NCBI RefSeq assembly: GCF_001570485.1
Contig: NZ_BCTA01000064.1
Coordinates: 1 to 57,884 of the forward strand
Reading direction: 5' to 3'
Length of the DNA: 57,884 nt
Source: Mycolicibacterium novocastrense
GTDB lineage: Bacteria > Actinomycetota > Actinomycetes > Mycobacteriales > Mycobacteriaceae
A program made the position numbers and the translations under genes. Positions 1 through 7,480 of the stretch are shown here, one piece after another. The notes below the pieces were generated by a model. The model worked only from the letters and a program-made list of their open reading frames with translations, ran no database searches and was not told the origin of the DNA. Position 1 is the first letter of the stretch; the number at the start of each line of letters is the position of its first letter.

Positions 1-106
1 ATCACCCCACCAACACCGCCTTCAAACGGTGACGAGAGCACCGGAACGGAGGTCGCCTGAAACACCCCGATCCACAGGTATTGACAATTTCTCGGTTGGT
101 TGGTGA

Positions 107-913
107 TTATTCCTCAGTGTTGGTGGCCGTGGTAGGTGTGCGGCCGAGGTCGCGGTCTTTGAGTCGGTAGCTGTCTCCTTTCAGGGTGATGACTTCGGCG
201 TGGTGGACGAGGCGGTCGATCATGGCGGCGGCCACGACGTCGTCGCCGAACACTTCGCCCCAGCGGCCGAAGGCTTTGTTGGAGGTGACGATCAGGCTGG
301 CGCGTTCGTAGCGGGCGGAGACCAGTTGGAAGAACAGGTTGGCGGCTTCGGGTTCGAATGGGATGTAGCCGACTTCGTCGATGACGATGAGCGGGTAGCG
401 GCCCAGTCGGGTCAGTTCGGCGTGGATGCGTCCGGCTTGGTGGGCTTCGGCCAGTCGTGCGACCCATTCGGCGGCAGTGGCGAACTGGACGCGGTGGCCG
501 GCCTGGCACGCTCGCATGGCCAGTCCGATGGCCAGGTGGGTCTTGCCGGTTCCGGGTGGGCCGAGGAAGACGACGTTGTCGCGGGCGGTGACGAAATCCA
601 GCGTCCCGAGGTGGGCGATGGTGTCGCGTTTGAGTCCGCGGGCGTGGTCGAAGTCGAACTCCTCCAACGACTTGCGGGCAGGGAAGCGGGCTGCGCGGAT
701 GCGGCCCTCCCCGCCGTGGGACTCTCGCGCCGAGACCTCGCGCTGCAGACAGGCCGCAAGATACTCCTCATGGGTCCAGTTCTCCGCCCGCGCGCGTTCG
801 GCCAGTCGGGCGATCGAATCCCGCAGCGTCGGCGCCTTCAATGCACGGGTCAGATAAGCCAGCTCGGCGGTCACGTCGCGGCCGGCGGTAGCGGTGGTCT
901 TGGTAGCGGCCAT
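107..913 (-). CDS. istB: IstB-like transposition helper ATPase
   Basis: AAA+ ATPase of 268 residues that assists the IS21 transposase in target selection and strand transfer. Walker A is GPPGTGKTH at about residues 118-126, Walker B is LIVIDE at 175-180, and a sensor-like SNK motif lies near 215. The N-terminal helical region (about 15-60) is typical of IstB. The ATG at 911-913 overlaps the TGA stop of istA by one base (TGATG), which suggests translational coupling. The length is normal for the family and no frameshift is seen, so the element looks intact in its coding part. Confidence 0.93.
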   Translation of the reverse strand: MAATKTTATAGRDVTAELAYLTRALKAPTLRDSIARLAERARAENWTHEEYLAACLQREVSARESHGGEGRIRAARFPARKSLEEFDFDHARGLKRDTIAHLGTLDFVTARDNVVFLGPPGTGKTHLAIGLAMRACQAGHRVQFATAAEWVARLAEAHQAGRIHAELTRLGRYPLIVIDEVGYIPFEPEAANLFFQLVSARYERASLIVTSNKAFGRWGEVFGDDVVAAAMIDRLVHHAEVITLKGDSYRLKDRDLGRTPTTATNTEE

Positions 914-2154
914 CAGGCGGCACCGCCATCGATATCCACTCCGAACGCCGCGTCGTAGGACGACAGGTCCCGCACCGCCACTTCGGACTCCAACGGTGGT
1001 GACGGGATCTGGATTCGTCTGCGCCGCAAAACCTTCGCCGCTTCAACGTGTATCGGATCGGAGATGGTCTGATGCGTGGCCCAGATCCGGTCGTGGGTAG
1101 CGACGGGCTGCCCGTCGCAGAACGCCTGCACCCGGTCGAGATCGGCGCGCACCAGCACCCGCCGGCCGACCGCGGCGGGATGCACCGAGTAGTCGTTGCC
1201 GTCCAGGCGGATGTAGTGATCCCGCGGCAACCGCAACGACGAACACCAGCCCGTGGCTGGCGCCACGGGCGGCAGCGCGAGCATCGCCGCCCGATCCGCG
1301 CAGATCCGATCGGTCGGAGCGCAGGCCAGTGCGCGGCGAGGGCGGGTGTTGGCCAGGGCCAGCCAGTCGGCCAGCTGGGTGTTGAAATCCGCCGGCGAGA
1401 CGAACGTCCGTCCCGGCAGGAACGAGCGCTCCAGATAGTCGTGGGAGCGTTCGATGAGGCCCTTGGCTTCCGGGTCGGCTGGCCGGCAGACGATGACCTT
1501 GCTGGCCAGCACACCGCGAAAAGCCTGGCACTCCTTGGTCAGTTCCACCCGTCCGCCGCGCCAGCGTCCGATCGCGCCTTCACCGTCCCAGACCAAGGCT
1601 CGCGGCACCGCGCCGAGCCGGCTGATCAGCTCCCACCACCCGGCGAACAAATCCTCGGCACGACGACTGGGTAGCAGCATGGCCAGCAGCCAGCGGGAGT
1701 AGGCGCTGATCATCGTCAGTACCGGCAGCCGGGTCGCGGTGCGGGTCTGGCCGAAGCCGACCGGGATCTCGACGTCGGGAAACCACAAATCGCACTGGGC
1801 GATCTCCCCAGCGGCGTAGGCCGTGCGCGAGGCCGGGTCCGGCGGCAGATACACCGGCCGCAACTCGGCCACCCGCGCCGACAACACTCGGATCGAACGG
1901 TCCCACCCGATCCGCTCGGCGATCACCGTGGCCGGCATCCTCGGATAGACCTGCAGCAGTTCCCGAATCCGCGGTTCGACCGCATCGACGACCGAACCCC
2001 GCGGCCGCCGTTCGTACTTCGGCGGCCCATCATCAGCCAGCGCCGACTTCACGGTGTTCTTCGAGATGTTCAACGTCCGCGCGATCACCTTGATCGGCAG
2101 GCCCTCGGCCCGGTGCAGACGACGAATCTCCGCCCAATCCTCCACAGACAACAT
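913..2154 (-). CDS. istA: IS21-family transposase IstA
   Basis: DDE-type transposase of 413 residues. A helix-turn-helix region lies at about residues 18-40 (GLPIKVIARTLNISKNTVKS). The rve-like catalytic core follows, with the probable triad D122 (QCDLWF), D190 (VWDGEG) and E235 (GLIERSHDYLE). A C-terminal DNA-binding segment follows, with the family pattern HYIRLDGNDYSVHP around 316-330. The full reading frame is intact and of family length. It is the upstream gene of the istA-istB pair and starts about 100 bases inside the proposed right end of the element. Confidence 0.94.
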   Translation of the reverse strand: MLSVEDWAEIRRLHRAEGLPIKVIARTLNISKNTVKSALADDGPPKYERRPRGSVVDAVEPRIRELLQVYPRMPATVIAERIGWDRSIRVLSARVAELRPVYLPPDPASRTAYAAGEIAQCDLWFPDVEIPVGFGQTRTATRLPVLTMISAYSRWLLAMLLPSRRAEDLFAGWWELISRLGAVPRALVWDGEGAIGRWRGGRVELTKECQAFRGVLASKVIVCRPADPEAKGLIERSHDYLERSFLPGRTFVSPADFNTQLADWLALANTRPRRALACAPTDRICADRAAMLALPPVAPATGWCSSLRLPRDHYIRLDGNDYSVHPAAVGRRVLVRADLDRVQAFCDGQPVATHDRIWATHQTISDPIHVEAAKVLRRRRIQIPSPPLESEVAVRDLSSYDAAFGVDIDGGAA

Positions 2155-2228
2155 TCCCTTCTGGTCCTCCTGGCTCGACTAGAGCCAGGCCACCGGACCA
2201 GGGGGTCAATTTTCAGTTGCCGCGCCGG

Positions 2229-2253
2229 GGTCAGATTTCACGTGCCGCCGACA
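2229..2253. repeat. Right terminal sequence of the IS21 element
   Basis: GTCAGATTTCAC followed by GTGCCGCCGACA marks the outer end of the element, and a second related motif (GGTCAATTTTCAGTT) lies just inside it at about 2206-2220. IS21 elements carry such multiple terminal transposase sites. The same 12-mer GTCAGATTTCAC occurs again at 5045-5056 without an adjoining element. Confidence 0.55.
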
Positions 2254-2328
2254 TTGGACACTCGGCCACTCAATCATACGACGCGACAGTTCCCTTGAAT
2301 TCGGACCACGAGAGGCGTCACCGCGACC

Positions 2329-3018
2329 ATGCCGAATCGTTTTGCCACCTTGACCGCCGTCTGCATGCTGATCCCGGTTGGGGTTGCGCCACTCGCGTCG
2401 GCCGAACCGCCCCCGGATCCCGCGGTGGAGCCGGCGGGAAACGCCGCACCTCCACCCCCGCCGAACAACGGCGCCGTCCCGCCCGCGGCACCGGGGGTCT
2501 TGGATACCCCGGACGGTTGGCATTTGACGGTGTCCGCGGTGGCCGAGACCCAGCTGCCGGTGGCGCCGCTGACTACCTCGCTGGCGTCGCGCGAATACCT
2601 CGTGGGCGGCACGTTCGCCGGGGCGATCACGGGCTCGGGTAAAACCGAGCTGAACGGCGGAAAACTGGAGGCAGGCTATCAGATCGGCTGCGGCATTACG
2701 CAAAATACTATCGAAACTCTTGTCGGGGCCGGTATTACCCCTTCGATCCGCATACCGTTTGCTGACAACGATCCGTCCTTCGCTCCGAACCTCACATACC
2801 GGGGAAGAATAGACCTCCGTCCCGGCACCGTGTCCACGGTTGCGGTCGACGAGAAAGAGTTCGAGGGGAAAGAAACGCGGGTCACGATCACCGGTTTCCG
2901 CATTGGCGTCGACCAATGTGCCGGTCAGTCGTTCATCCGGTCGTACGCGACGTTGACCAGCTCGACCGAGAACACCGAGGACGTCATCACCTATCTCGGT
3001 GTCACCAAGGCCGTGTGA
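2329..3018 (+). CDS. MspA-family porin, copy 1
   Basis: Secreted outer-membrane porin-like protein of 229 residues. The Sec signal peptide ends near residue 26 (LASAEP) and is followed by a Pro-rich linker at about 27-55. The MspA fold then shows in the conserved LEAGYQIGCGI segment and the C-terminal DQCAGQSFIRSYATLTSST and YLGVTKAV motifs. MspA-type porins form octameric channels for small hydrophilic solutes in the mycolate outer membrane. The Pro-rich insert and divergent middle set it apart from classical MspA. A GAGAGG ribosome site precedes the ATG. The IS21 element ends about 75 bases upstream, so the original promoter is probably displaced. A tandem paralogue follows. Confidence 0.88.
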   Translation: MPNRFATLTAVCMLIPVGVAPLASAEPPPDPAVEPAGNAAPPPPPNNGAVPPAAPGVLDTPDGWHLTVSAVAETQLPVAPLTTSLASREYLVGGTFAGAITGSGKTELNGGKLEAGYQIGCGITQNTIETLVGAGITPSIRIPFADNDPSFAPNLTYRGRIDLRPGTVSTVAVDEKEFEGKETRVTITGFRIGVDQCAGQSFIRSYATLTSSTENTEDVITYLGVTKAV

Positions 3019-3413
3019 TGCGGTTTCGCAAGCGCGGCTGTGCCGGCGTCGATTTGGTGCCGCCGCGAAAGCCGCTCATGCAGCGAGACCTCGTGGGTTC
3101 AGGGATCGAGGCGCCGGTTCGCCTCCCGCCGACACCGGCGTATCCGTCACCGTGGTCACGCCCTGAACTGTCCGCCGACGTGATCAATCGCGCAGTGACC
3201 GAAGCGGTCCCGCGGGTCACGGTGCGTCGCCGGCTGGCCGCGGCGCGATCAAGCCGCGCCAATGGTTCACGTGTGCCGTTATCCGGCGAATCCATTTCAG
3301 AAATGGCTTACCAGCTTGAGAGACGCGCACTCGATAGTTTCGGGTGGCAAGTGTTGTTCATCCGTTCACCGTTTAGATACCTGGTCCATCGATCATTCGG
3401 CGGAACAGTTGCT
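3019..3413 (+). other. Spacer between the porin genes; open frame of unknown status
   Basis: No recognisable gene. An ATG at 3018-3020 overlaps the stop of porin copy 1 (TGATG) and its frame stays open through this spacer into porin copy 2. The predicted peptide (MRFRKRGCAGV..., later MAYQLERRALDSFG...) resembles nothing I know. The right part, from about 3376, is homologous to the leader of porin copy 1 (2256-2328). The base composition becomes noticeably less GC-rich towards 3300-3480. Confidence 0.4.
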
Positions 3414-4130
3414 TTGGATTACGACGACGAGAGGCGCCCCCGCACAAAGTTTTATCGTTTAGCCACTCTGGCCGCTGTTTGCATGCTGGTCTCGACCGGG
3501 ACAGCTCCGCTCGCCGCGGCGGAGCCGGATCCCAACCCGCCGCCGGTACCCGTCGCAAACGCCGGTCCCCCGCCGGACACCGGCGCCGTCCCGTCGGAGC
3601 AGCCGGGAATCGTCACGACCCCGGACGGCTGGCAGTTGACGGTGGCTGCGCTGAACGAGACCCAGCTGCCGGTGGCGCCGCTGACTACCGCGCTGTCGTC
3701 GCGCGAATACCTCGTGGGCGCCACGTTTACCGGGTCGATCACGGGCTCGGGTGACACCACGTTGGACGGCGGAAAGCTGGAGGTCGGCTATCAGATCGGC
3801 TGCGGCATCGAACTGGAGAGGGTCAGGCTGGCTGGCCAGATCGGCATTGGCACGTCGGGGTCGACGCTCGCGGGTCTCGTACCTACCGGCGCCTCGCTCC
3901 CGATCAGCGGTACGTTTGAAGTCCAGCCCAAGCCGGGCGAGGTGACCACCGTTTCGGTGACCAAGAAGAAGTTCAAGGCCCAGGATGCCCGGGTCACCGT
4001 CAAGGATGTTCACATCAAGATCGACGGCTGCGTCGGTCAGTCGTTCCTGCGGTCATTCGCGGTATTGACGAGTTCGACCGCGGACACCAACGACATCGTC
4101 GCTTACTACGGCGTCACCAAGACCGTCTGA
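3414..4130 (+). CDS. MspA-family porin, copy 2 (start codon lost or non-canonical)
   Basis: Paralogue of the preceding porin with the same signal peptide core (AAVCMLVSTGTAPLAAAEP), Pro-rich linker, LEVGYQIGCGI segment and C-terminal DGCVGQSFLRSFAVLTSST and YYGVTKTV motifs. Aligned with copy 1, the position of the ATG reads AAG (3447-3449), although the GAGAGG ribosome site upstream is kept. The nearest in-frame candidates are TTG at 3414, giving an acidic extension LDYDDERRPRTK; ATG 3483, inside the signal peptide; ATG 3303; and ATG 3018, coupled to copy 1. The coordinates use TTG 3414 as a compromise. The rest of the frame is intact, so the gene is either freshly silenced or translated from an unusual start. 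Confidence 0.7.
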   Translation: MDYDDERRPRTKFYRLATLAAVCMLVSTGTAPLAAAEPDPNPPPVPVANAGPPPDTGAVPSEQPGIVTTPDGWQLTVAALNETQLPVAPLTTALSSREYLVGATFTGSITGSGDTTLDGGKLEVGYQIGCGIELERVRLAGQIGIGTSGSTLAGLVPTGASLPISGTFEVQPKPGEVTTVSVTKKKFKAQDARVTVKDVHIKIDGCVGQSFLRSFAVLTSSTADTNDIVAYYGVTKTV

Positions 4131-4176
4131 CATCAGAGGTGGAGCGTGGGTATCCGAGCCGAAGGAGACGCCAGCC

Positions 4177-4872
4177 ATGAGTAGCCGAGATCGCGGGGCG
4201 GTCGCCAAGGACGTGATCGCGAGCATTGTGGTGGCCGGTGCGCTCGCCGTCGGTGCGGCGGTCGCCCACGCGGCGCCCGCCGCTGCGGACCCTCCCGCGC
4301 CGCCCGCTGATCCGGCGATTCCGGTCCCGCCGCCGCAAGGGCCGACGATACCGATCATCGGCGCGCCTTTAGGGCCTAGTGGGCTTTCGGGATTGGCGCA
4401 AATTGGGGCTCCTGCCGCCGGCCCTCTTGGCCTACCCGAGATGCCCGACCCGACCGTCGGCAACGACTTGATGCTGGGCCAGAACCCAATTCCCTCGCCA
4501 CCGGGCGGCCCCCCAGGCACGCCGCCGAACCTCAACGCGTTCAACAACGCCTACCTGCTCCCGCAGAACGTCGATCCCGCAGCGCCCGGCCAGGGAACGA
4601 TGTTCGGGGTGGCGCCGGGCGACGAGAATGCGGACATCTCCGGCTTGGACTACCTCAGGCGCCTGCGTGCGATGTATAGCGACGACCGTCTGAAAGGCGG
4701 GCTTCTCGGCCAGATGCCACTGGATCAGCTCGGTGAGCCGCTGCCTGGTACCGCGCCCCCGCCCGGTACTGCGATTCCGGCCGGGCTGGGACAGGTCTTG
4801 CCGGATCAACCGCCGATCGTTTCACCCGGGCCGCCGCCGGTAAGTCCACCGGGGCCGCCGCCGGCCGGTTAA
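4177..4872 (+). CDS. Proline-rich secreted protein of unknown function
   Basis: A 231-residue protein with a signal peptide (hydrophobic about 13-30, cleavage near AHAAPAAADPP). The N-terminal and C-terminal regions are Pro/Gly-rich, ending in repeats of the type PPGPPPVSPPGPPPAG. A more ordered middle (about 125-185) contains DENADISGLDYLRRLRAMYSDD. An AAGGAG ribosome site lies before the ATG. It starts 46 bases after porin copy 2 on the same strand, so co-transcription with the porins is possible. It resembles lineage-restricted mycobacterial exported proteins; no function can be assigned. Its TAA stop overlaps the stop of a decayed minus-strand gene. Confidence 0.8.
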   Translation: MSSRDRGAVAKDVIASIVVAGALAVGAAVAHAAPAAADPPAPPADPAIPVPPPQGPTIPIIGAPLGPSGLSGLAQIGAPAAGPLGLPEMPDPTVGNDLMLGQNPIPSPPGGPPGTPPNLNAFNNAYLLPQNVDPAAPGQGTMFGVAPGDENADISGLDYLRRLRAMYSDDRLKGGLLGQMPLDQLGEPLPGTAPPPGTAIPAGLGQVLPDQPPIVSPGPPPVSPPGPPPAG

Positions 4873-5045
4873 CCTCCGCCGGTCCGTGGTACGCGGACCG
4901 CGTCGACGGTCGCTTCGATCAGCCGGTCTAGCACTTCGGCCGTTGCGCCAGTCCTGGTGCGGAGGGTGATCGCGTTCAGTGTCTCGGTCGCGATCTCGGC
5001 GAGCGCGCCGGTCGCCCAAGGCCAGAGCATCGGCGGCACACCACG
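4869..5045 (-). pseudogene. C-terminal remnant of a TetR-type regulator
   Basis: A short minus-strand frame reads ALAEIATETLNAI, then AEVLDRLIEATVDAVRVPR and a Gly-rich end before TAA. This resembles the last helix of mycobacterial TetR-family regulators. Nothing of the DNA-binding domain remains: an in-frame TGA lies at 5046-5048, inside a sequence matching the end of the IS21 element (GTCAGATTTCAC, 5045-5056). I infer that the gene was cut by an insertion/deletion event at that point. The family assignment is moderate because only about 57 codons survive. Confidence 0.5.
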
Positions 5046-5131
5046 TCAGATTTCACTCCCCGACGTTCGCGCATGCTCCACAACCGGCGAGTAAAGCAGA
5101 GGCGCCACAACGCGGTAGGCCGGCTATCGGC

Positions 5132-5218
5132 TCACCAGTGGTTGGTGCTTCCCCAGGCAAAGTACCGGTAACCGAACTGCAGGTCCTGGCGATGCGCGTC
5201 GAACAGCGCGATGCCCAT
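5132..5218 (-). pseudogene. Short gene remnant, family unknown
   Basis: The minus strand encodes MGIALFDAHRQDLQFGYRY followed by FAWGSTNHW and a stop. The composition (aromatic-rich, ordered) looks like the C-terminus of a real protein rather than chance. Just upstream another frame reads RVSDADIAEEQ, which could be the same gene after a frameshift. I do not recognise the family. It sits between the TetR remnant and the next intact gene, in a zone of decayed sequence. Confidence 0.3.
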
Positions 5219-5331
5219 TGCTCCTCAGCGATGTCGGCGTCGCTGACCCGGTCGCGCGCAGCGGCCGTGCACCAGACAGGGGTGTAACATAGACGTATTC
5301 GCATAAGTCGATCCAGAATGGGGGGCGGGGC

Positions 5332-5625
5332 ATGCGTAAGAGCCTTCTCGCCATCGCGTCCATCGCCGTATCTGGTGTTGTCGCTGCACCGGCGGGCGTC
5401 GCGTCGGCCGACTCCGACCTGGAGACCATCAGACAGCTGACTGCCGACGGCTATACAGTCAACATCGATCGGGTTGGGAGCGCCGCGCCCGGCGAATGTA
5501 CCGTAACGAGCGTCCGCAACCCGACTGCGATCACTCGTTTGGTGAGGTTTGGAACCGGCAACAGATCCCGGCTGATTCCGATCACTGTCAGCAAAACGAT
5601 CCAGGTCTCGCTGTTCTGCGACTGA
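5332..5625 (+). CDS. Small secreted mycobacterial protein
   Basis: A 97-residue protein with a clear Sec signal peptide (MRKSLLAIASIAVSGVVA, cleavage near VASADS). The mature part is about 70 residues and contains LETIRQLTADGYTVNIDRVG, a Cys in GECTVTSVRNP and a terminal Cys (SLFCD) that could pair in one disulfide. It fits a family of small exported hypothetical proteins widespread in mycobacteria; the function is unknown. A GGGGCGGGG stretch just before the ATG may serve as the ribosome site. It appears to be a single-gene unit. Confidence 0.8.
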   Translation: MRKSLLAIASIAVSGVVAAPAGVASADSDLETIRQLTADGYTVNIDRVGSAAPGECTVTSVRNPTAITRLVRFGTGNRSRLIPITVSKTIQVSLFCD

Positions 5626-6055
5626 CCCGCGGACAGCCAGAACGTCTGTAGCAGTTCGGTCTTCGGCTCGAAGGGGGCTCTGAACTAGCCTGGATTCGGT
5701 CGGGCGGGTCGGACAGTTCCAACCCGCGCAGCGCCGACGCGACCACGGCCTCGCCCGGCGTGATGTTCACAGCGGAATCGGCGAGACTCGGTATGGCGAG
5801 TCAGCCCACCGTCATCCACGCAGCCGCCTCGATGTCCTCCAGGAGATCCGCTGTGTCCAAGAGCACTGGCGGTGATGTTGCCGCCGCACACGCAGGCCTT
5901 GAATCTGACTAGTGTGTCAGGGAAGTCAGGCCGCAACGGGGAAGAATCACGACGCGGCGGTCTTTTGCGATTCCTCATCAAAATGGAGCCAGCTCTTAGG
6001 GTCTGGCTGCGTGCATTGCACACCCGTCATCACACACAAATCAGAAATATCTAGG
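5626..6055. other. Intergenic region with weak coding remnants
   Basis: There is no intact gene. On the minus strand two short stretches look protein-like: VLLDTADLLEDIEAAAWMTVG ending in a stop at 5801-5803, and NITPGEAVVASALRGLELSD near 5700-5772. They are in different frames and belong to no family I can name. They suggest a decayed gene upstream of the multicopper oxidase terminus. Confidence 0.3.
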
Positions 6056-7480
6056 CTAGGTGTAATAGACGAAGGCAGCCATGCCCGCCTCCAGGTGATA
6101 CGTGTTGTGGCAGTGGATGAGCCACCGACCGGGGTTGTCGGTGTCGAAGTCGACTTCGACGGTTTGCAGCGGCGGCACCAATACTGTGTCTTTGCGCGCC
6201 GTGCGCCCGGTGGGCCGAACGACCTGAAACGTGTGGCCGTGCAGATGCATCGGATGAAACATCTTGGACTCGTTGACATAGCGTATGCGCACCCGCTGGC
6301 CGCCCCGGATAGGGTAACCGTCGTTCGGCGGATCGTACAGCTTGCCGTTGATCGGCCAGTCGTAGCGGTTCACCGGGCCGGCTAGCCGCATGTCGATGAT
6401 GTCGTCCGGATCGCGTTGCGGTAGTTGAACTTCCGGTGCGGCCATCAACTGTGAGGTGTCCAAGGGGATACCGCTCCGCAAGGCGGCGACGAACTGGGCG
6501 ACGTTGACACCGCTCGGTGCGCCATCGACTCGCATATTCAATTGTGCGTAGCCAGCTTTCTGCTCAGCGGCGGCGACCACCGGAACCGAGGCGCCGAGCG
6601 TGATCGTGGCGTCCACCCGCTCTCCCATACCCAAGATCACCGACTCGGCTTGCGCCGGGACCACCGGAAAACCATCGGTATGGGTGACGGTCAGAACATG
6701 GTCGGGCACCGCTACCCGAAACGCGGTGTCGGACGCCACGTTCATCACCCGCAGCCGAATGCGCTGCCCAGCACGATAATCCAGCACCTTCGGATCTGCC
6801 GCGACCCTGCCGTTGATGAGATAGTAGGGATACATGACGTCCCCGCCGTCGTCTCCGAGCGGTCTGGTCGCCGTGACGCCGGCATCAGTACCAACTTCGG
6901 CCATTTCGCCCATGTCTGCCATGCCGGTCTTCTTCAGGTCTGCCAGTACCCGATCCGGGTCGGTGCCTGTGCCGTCGATCCAGTCGTCGAGCATGATTAT
7001 CAGCTCGTGGTCGTAATCGGTGCGCTCATCGGGGTCCTCGATGATCAACGGACCGTAGAGCCCTCGATCCAGTTGGGTGCCGACATGGGAGTGGTACATG
7101 TAAGTTCCAGCATCGGGCACGGCGAACTCGTAGGTGAAACGCTCCCCGGACGGGATCGGCGACTGAGTGAGCACCGGCACACCGTCCATGTCGTTGCGGA
7201 GCGCCACGCCATGCCAGTGAATCGTGGTGTCGCCCGGCAACTGGTTTGTCACCCGGGCACGTAGCGTCTCGCCCTTGCGAATGCGGATCTCCTTGCCCGG
7301 GACCTCATTGCCGTATGCCCAGGTGCCCACGGTGACGCCGCCTAGGTCGATCTCGGTGGCGGTCGGCTCGAGAGTGACATCGACCGCGTCGGCCGCTCTG
7401 GTCGATTCCGACCGTGGCGAGCAGGCAACCGCCAGGCCGGCGGCGGCGGACAGCGTCAGGAACCCTCGCCGATCGATCAT
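6056..7480 (-). CDS. mmcO: Tat-exported multicopper oxidase lipoprotein (MmcO-like)
   Basis: Cell-envelope multicopper oxidase of 474 residues, related to M. tuberculosis MmcO (Rv0846c), which oxidises Cu(I) and supports copper tolerance. I chose ATG 7478-7480 because it places the twin-arginine motif DRRGFLTL at residues 3-10, followed by a lipobox with Cys20 (LAVAC). Copper ligands are visible: HWHG at 88-91, HSH at 130-132, HPMHLHGHTF near 402, and HCHNTYHLEAGM near 450-461, giving type 1 and type 2/3 sites. The protein is intact. No RicR or CsoR site could be recognised upstream. It lies isolated between decayed regions, as expected for an accessory metal-resistance gene. Confidence 0.9.
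   Translation of the reverse strand: MIDRRGFLTLSAAAGLAVACSPRSESTRAADAVDVTLEPTATEIDLGGVTVGTWAYGNEVPGKEIRIRKGETLRARVTNQLPGDTTIHWHGVALRNDMDGVPVLTQSPIPSGERFTYEFAVPDAGTYMYHSHVGTQLDRGLYGPLIIEDPDERTDYDHELIIMLDDWIDGTGTDPDRVLADLKKTGMADMGEMAEVGTDAGVTATRPLGDDGGDVMYPYYLINGRVAADPKVLDYRAGQRIRLRVMNVASDTAFRVAVPDHVLTVTHTDGFPVVPAQAESVILGMGERVDATITLGASVPVVAAAEQKAGYAQLNMRVDGAPSGVNVAQFVAALRSGIPLDTSQLMAAPEVQLPQRDPDDIIDMRLAGPVNRYDWPINGKLYDPPNDGYPIRGGQRVRIRYVNESKMFHPMHLHGHTFQVVRPTGRTARKDTVLVPPLQTVEVDFDTDNPGRWLIHCHNTYHLEAGMAAFVYYT

Larger units (their letters stand above)
1..2253 (-). mobile_element. IS21-family insertion sequence (left end not resolved)
   Basis: The two genes istA and istB, in the usual order and touching at stop/start, define an IS21-type element read on the minus strand. 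The right end is placed at about 2253, where the outward sequence ends ...CCGCCGACA, so the element would start 5'-TGTCGGCGG on the minus strand. IS21 ends typically begin TGT. The porin paralogy (see the porin genes) begins right after this point, which supports the boundary independently. No matching inverted repeat could be identified in positions 1-106, so the left end lies outside the window or is diverged. No target duplication could be determined. Confidence 0.75.

Noticed and set aside
2916..3017. Start of the second porin inside the first porin gene
   Set aside because: This part is an off-frame reading of porin copy 1; paralogy shows the second gene's leader begins only near 3376.
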